From positions 34,252-98,251 of the forward strand of contig JAFQMD010000028.1 in NCBI GenBank assembly GCA_017396365.1: DNA of 64,000 nucleotides, written 5' to 3'. Shown in pieces: positions 60,951-64,000 of the stretch (positions within the stretch are counted from its first letter, which is position 1; the number at the start of each line of letters is the position of its first letter). The notes under the pieces were generated by a model. That model saw only the letters and a list, made by a program, of their open reading frames with translations. It ran no database searches and had not been told where the DNA came from. The DNA comes from Clostridia bacterium. GTDB lineage: Bacteria; Bacillota; Clostridia; Christensenellales; Borkfalkiaceae. The position numbers were made by a program, and so were the translations under genes.

Positions 60951-62156
60951 TTATTTTGAGTAAATATCAACTAAATTTAAAATAACTTCAACCATTTTTT
61001 CAAGGGCGAACGAAGGAATAAACTCCTTTCTTCCGTGGAAATTGTATCCGCCCGTCGATAGATTTGGACACGGCAAACCCTCAAACGAAAGTCTCGCTCC
61101 GTCAGTTCCGCCCCTTATAGGAATAATATTGTGCTCAACGCCTGCTTTTTTCATTGCAATCTTGGCGTTGTCTATCAAATGGAAATTATCTTTAATAATT
61201 TCAGACATGTTAAAATAACTGTCTTTTATAGTAGCAACAAAAGTGTTTTCGCCATGTTTTTTATTAAGAAATTCAACAGCGCTTACGACGTACGCTTTCA
61301 TCTCGTTAAATTTCTTCATATCGTGGTTTCTTATAATATACTTACAAGTAAGGCTTTCAATTCCACCGCTAATTTCGTCAGCCATGTAAAAACCTTCGTA
61401 TCCGCTCGTTGCGTCGGGACGCATTTTTTCGGGCAAGAGAGCGTGAAATTCGCAAAACAAATCAACGGCGTTTTTCATAACGTCTTTAGCGCTACCGGGG
61501 TGAATGCTAACACCGTTTACAGTAAGCGAAAGGGACGCCGCGTTAAAGTTTTCATATTCAATTTCGCCGAGCGCACCCCCGTCTATCGTGTACCCGAAAT
61601 CTGCGCCGAAATCTTTTAAGTTAAACTTATCCGTTCCCCTACCGATTTCTTCGTCCGGAGTAAACGCAATATAAACGTCGCCATGCTTAATCGACGGGTT
61701 GCTGACCAAAATTTCAACTGCCGTCATAATTTCAGCGACGCCCGCCTTATCGTCCGCGCCGAGTAAAGTGTTGCCGTCGGTTACTATAAGTTCTTTACCA
61801 AGATATTTTTCAAGGTCTGGGTTATCTTTTAAAGTTATCGTCAACCCGTTTTGCAAAACGACGTCTCCACCGCTATAAATAATCGTTTTAGGATTTACGT
61901 CTTTTCCACTTACCGCAGGCGAAGTATCGACGTGCGCTATAAAACACACGCCGTCCTTTGCGTCGGTATTTTTAGGAATTTTTGCAGTTACGTAACCGTT
62001 TTCGTCCATTTTAGCGTCAACGCCCATTGCTAAAAGTTCTTCGTGTAAAACTTTTAAAAGAATTGTTTGACCACTCGTACTTGGACAACTTGGACTTTCT
62101 TCACAAGAAGTCGTATCAATTTTTACGTATTTTAAAAATCTTTCTTTTGCAGTCAT
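60951..62156 (-). CDS. pepT: Peptidase T (tripeptidase)
   Basis: A 401-residue M20B metallopeptidase. Metal and catalytic segments: FIAHVDTSPAVSG, LLGADDKAGVAEIM, FTPDEEIGRGTDKF, TIDGG, and the C-terminal PIRGGTDGARLS and NLSTGGYNFHGRKE. Cleaves the N-terminal residue of tripeptides. Two bases separate it from the M18 gene. Confidence 0.95.
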   Translation of the reverse strand: MTAKERFLKYVKIDTTSCEESPSCPSTSGQTILLKVLHEELLAMGVDAKMDENGYVTAKIPKNTDAKDGVCFIAHVDTSPAVSGKDVNPKTIIYSGGDVVLQNGLTITLKDNPDLEKYLGKELIVTDGNTLLGADDKAGVAEIMTAVEILVSNPSIKHGDVYIAFTPDEEIGRGTDKFNLKDFGADFGYTIDGGALGEIEYENFNAASLSLTVNGVSIHPGSAKDVMKNAVDLFCEFHALLPEKMRPDATSGYEGFYMADEISGGIESLTCKYIIRNHDMKKFNEMKAYVVSAVEFLNKKHGENTFVATIKDSYFNMSEIIKDNFHLIDNAKIAMKKAGVEHNIIPIRGGTDGARLSFEGLPCPNLSTGGYNFHGRKEFIPSFALEKMVEVILNLVDIYSK

Positions 62157-62158
62157 AA

Positions 62159-63568
62159 TTATTTAATGAACGCTACGAACGCTTCGTAAGTTGAATAAAG
62201 GTCTGCCTTTGAAATAAGTTCGTAAGGAGCGTGCATAGAAATTACGGGAACGCCGATATCTATTACGTCGATATTGAGTTTTGCAATGAATTTTGCAACC
62301 GTTCCACCACCGCCAGCGTCAACTTTACCAAGTTCGGCAGTTTGCCAAATAATACCGTTATCGTCCAACATTTTCCTTACAAAGCCCATAAATTCTGCGC
62401 TAGCGTCGTTTGAACCGCCCTTACCGCCTGAACCCGTGAATTTGCAAATTGCAGTTCCGCAAGAAAGCATACTCGAGTTCCTTCTCTCATAAGCAAAGGC
62501 AAAGTTAGGATCGTAACAAGCCGTAACGTCCGCAGAAAGACACTTACTGTTTCTTCTAACAAGCGCCGAAGACTTGCCAAACGCCATAGCAATTTCGTTT
62601 ATAATATCTTCGTAAACGCCACATTGCATACCGCTGTTGCCTTCGCTACCAATTTCTTCTTTATCTGCTAAAACTACCATTGAAGTCAACTTGTCGCCGT
62701 CGTCTTCGCAAATTGCCGTGAGCGCAGGATAAGAACAAACTCTATCGTCGTGTCCGTAAGAGCCGATAAGCGCCCTGTCAATACCTACGTCGCGAGATTT
62801 AAACGCTGGAACAAGCGAGAGTTCCGCGCTTAAAAAGTCGCTTTCAGTCATTCCGTATTTTTCGTTAAGTTTTGATAAAACGCTGAGTTTTATCTTATCT
62901 TTTACGTCTTTATCGTTAAATGGAAGACCACCTACTACAATATTTAATGTTTCACCGTCGATTGCCGTTGCCAAAGGTTTAGAAACTTGTTCTCTTGCAA
63001 GGTGTGGTAAAAGGTCGTTAATGTAAAATACAGGGTCGTTATCGTCTTCGCCGATACAAACGTCAACGACTTCGCCCGAAGATAAAACGACAGGTCCGTG
63101 AAGAGCAAGCGGAATTGCAGTCCATTGATATTTTTTAATTCCACCGTAATAGTGGGTTTTTAAAAACGCCATTCCGCAATCTTCATAAAGTGGAACTTGC
63201 TTTACGTCAAGTCTTGGGGAGTCGATATGAGACGCTAAAATTCTAATACCGTTTGCGCCGATATCGTCTTTACCGATTTTAAACAAAACCAAACTTTTTC
63301 CGCGGTTATTATAGTATTTTTTATCGCCAACGGAAATTTTATCGCCCAAATGATATTCGGTAAAGCCTTTGCTTTCAGCGTATGCTATTGACGTTTTAAC
63401 CGCTTCTCTTTCGGTCTTTGACTCGTCGAGATATTTCATATATCCAACTGCATAGTCAAAAGCCTTTTTTATCTTTTTATCGTCTGACTCTTCAAAAAAG
63501 TTTTTCTTTTTGAAAGTAAGTTGTTCTTCTAAGGTTGCGCCTAATGATTTTTCTTTATCTTTAGCCAT
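62159..63568 (-). CDS. apeB: M18-family aminopeptidase
   Basis: 469 residues with the M18 set: ILASHIDSPRLDVKQ, DKEEIGSEGNSGMQ, SADVTACYDPNF, and SMHAPYELISKADLYSTYEAF. Removes N-terminal, probably acidic or neutral residues from peptides. Cotranscribed with pepT and possibly dxs. AAAGGAG precedes the ATG. Confidence 0.92.
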   Translation of the reverse strand: MAKDKEKSLGATLEEQLTFKKKNFFEESDDKKIKKAFDYAVGYMKYLDESKTEREAVKTSIAYAESKGFTEYHLGDKISVGDKKYYNNRGKSLVLFKIGKDDIGANGIRILASHIDSPRLDVKQVPLYEDCGMAFLKTHYYGGIKKYQWTAIPLALHGPVVLSSGEVVDVCIGEDDNDPVFYINDLLPHLAREQVSKPLATAIDGETLNIVVGGLPFNDKDVKDKIKLSVLSKLNEKYGMTESDFLSAELSLVPAFKSRDVGIDRALIGSYGHDDRVCSYPALTAICEDDGDKLTSMVVLADKEEIGSEGNSGMQCGVYEDIINEIAMAFGKSSALVRRNSKCLSADVTACYDPNFAFAYERRNSSMLSCGTAICKFTGSGGKGGSNDASAEFMGFVRKMLDDNGIIWQTAELGKVDAGGGGTVAKFIAKLNIDVIDIGVPVISMHAPYELISKADLYSTYEAFVAFIK

Positions 63569-63599
63569 GAGAATTCTCCTTTAAATAAATATATACTAT

Positions 63600-63628
63600 A
63601 TAATAACATAAAACGTAAATAAATACAA
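63600..63628 (-). promoter_or_regulatory. Promoter of the apeB-pepT-dxs unit
   Basis: Minus strand: TTGTAT (63623-63628), 17 bases, TATTAT (63600-63605). Confidence 0.5.
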
Positions 63629-63674
63629 CTAAAATCATAAATTTTGAAAATTAAAGAATTAGACAAAAAAACGA

Positions 63675-63707
63675 TTGACAAAAAAACATTTATTGTATAA
63701 AATACAA
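63675..63707 (+). promoter_or_regulatory. Promoter pointing into the tandem repeats, with palindrome on the -10
   Basis: TTGACA (63675-63680), then TAAAAT at 17 bases (63698-63703) or TATAAA at 15. A perfect inverted repeat TTGTAT-AAA-ATACAA (63693-63707) covers the -10 region. No open reading frame follows, only the tandem repeats. Confidence 0.5.
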
Positions 63708-63731
63708 TGGCAAGTTGCAAAGTAAACTAAA

Positions 63732-64000
63732 TATGGAATTTATTTCGACTGAGTCGAATATTTGCCGATGGCAAATGCGAAGTGGTCTTTAGCCGAGCGT
63801 AGCGAACGCCACGAGCGATAGCGAGTATAACGGCCCTGCTTAGTTCTCACAAAAACTAAATGAATAAAAATTATGGAAGTTATTTCGACTGAGTCGAAAT
63901 TTGCCGATGGCAAATGCGAAGTGGTCTTTAGCCGAGCGTAGCGAACGCCACGAGCGATAGCGAGTATAACGGCCCTGCTTAGTTCTCACAAAAACTAAAT
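63732..64000 (+). repeat. Two copies of a structured ~139-bp tandem repeat
   Basis: Copies start at about 63732 and 63872 and the second ends exactly at the window edge, so more may follow. Each holds TTCGACT-G-AGTCGAA, ATTTGCC-GAT-GGCAAAT, GCGT/ACGC, repeated AGCG boxes, an outer GCCG/CGGC pair and TAGTT/AACTA. The copies differ by one indel and one substitution in the unit plus the junction. No gene is seen from 63569 to the end. Confidence 0.9.

Overview
The window is a stretch of an A+T-rich Bacillota chromosome, most likely an endospore-forming Clostridia lineage. The case rests on gene content and order: a spoIIA operon with sigF, all eight spoIIIA genes, spoIVB, a spoIIM-like gene and dacF, the Asp23/nusB/folD/ispA/tlyA/nadK/argR/recN block, and the rimP-nusA-ylxR-ylxQ-infB-rbfA-truB-ribF block. 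All keep roughly the Bacillus/Clostridium order. Compared with the B. subtilis order, spo0A is missing after spoIVB, xseA/xseB are missing after folD, and dxs lies elsewhere.

Layout. 1-4.8 kb: partial gdhA (minus strand), a PepE-like peptidase, then a response regulator, histidine kinase and membrane protein in overlapping frames. 4.9-6.4 kb: spoIIAA-spoIIAB-sigF. 6.4-9.5 kb: trmB, then a DUF1538 membrane protein with two PII-like proteins. 9.5-14 kb: spoIIIAA-AH. 14-20.4 kb: asp23, nusB, a folD-ispA gene fusion, tlyA, nadK, argR, recN. 20.5-23.3 kb: spoIVB, spoIIM-like, dacF. From 23.3 kb nearly everything is on the minus strand: hflX, a tyrosine recombinase, (plus strand) a membrane-bound PadR regulator, two AraC regulators, two CobW-type GTPases (one with a His/Asp/Cys tandem repeat), rhaA, and a heterodimeric ABC exporter. 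37.3-50.2 kb: endonuclease IV-like protein and the translation/transcription operon, then a PolC-position gene that stops after the exonuclease domain, ispG, coaX and an ECF S component. 50.4-53.9 kb is accessory: a tiny Cys-rich protein, a lipoprotein, 100-bp direct repeats around a foreign-looking membrane gene, a dense array of small hairpins, a tRNA-Pro 3' fragment and the intact tRNA-Pro(CGG). 54-63.6 kb: a transmembrane HTH protein, a YgjP-type metalloprotease, rny, dxs, pepT and an M18 aminopeptidase. The window ends in two copies of a structured ~139-bp tandem repeat.

How the genes work together. SpoIIAA/AB/SigF start forespore transcription; SpoIIIA and SpoIIM act in engulfment and the feeding channel; SpoIVB signals from forespore to mother cell. 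The nusA-infB block supplies transcription and translation factors; IspG, Dxs and IspA belong to isoprenoid synthesis. Recurring sequence features are start codons placed about 7-10 bases after a -10 box (candidate leaderless mRNAs) and, in the two genes counted in full, a strict preference for NAC over NAT codons before G, which the 52.1-53.0 kb gene breaks.

No single obviously new defence or biosynthetic system is present. The best leads are the FolD-IspA fusion, the polymerase-less PolC, the DUF1538/PII module, the GTPase pair, the two membrane-anchored HTH proteins and the hairpin/tandem-repeat structures.
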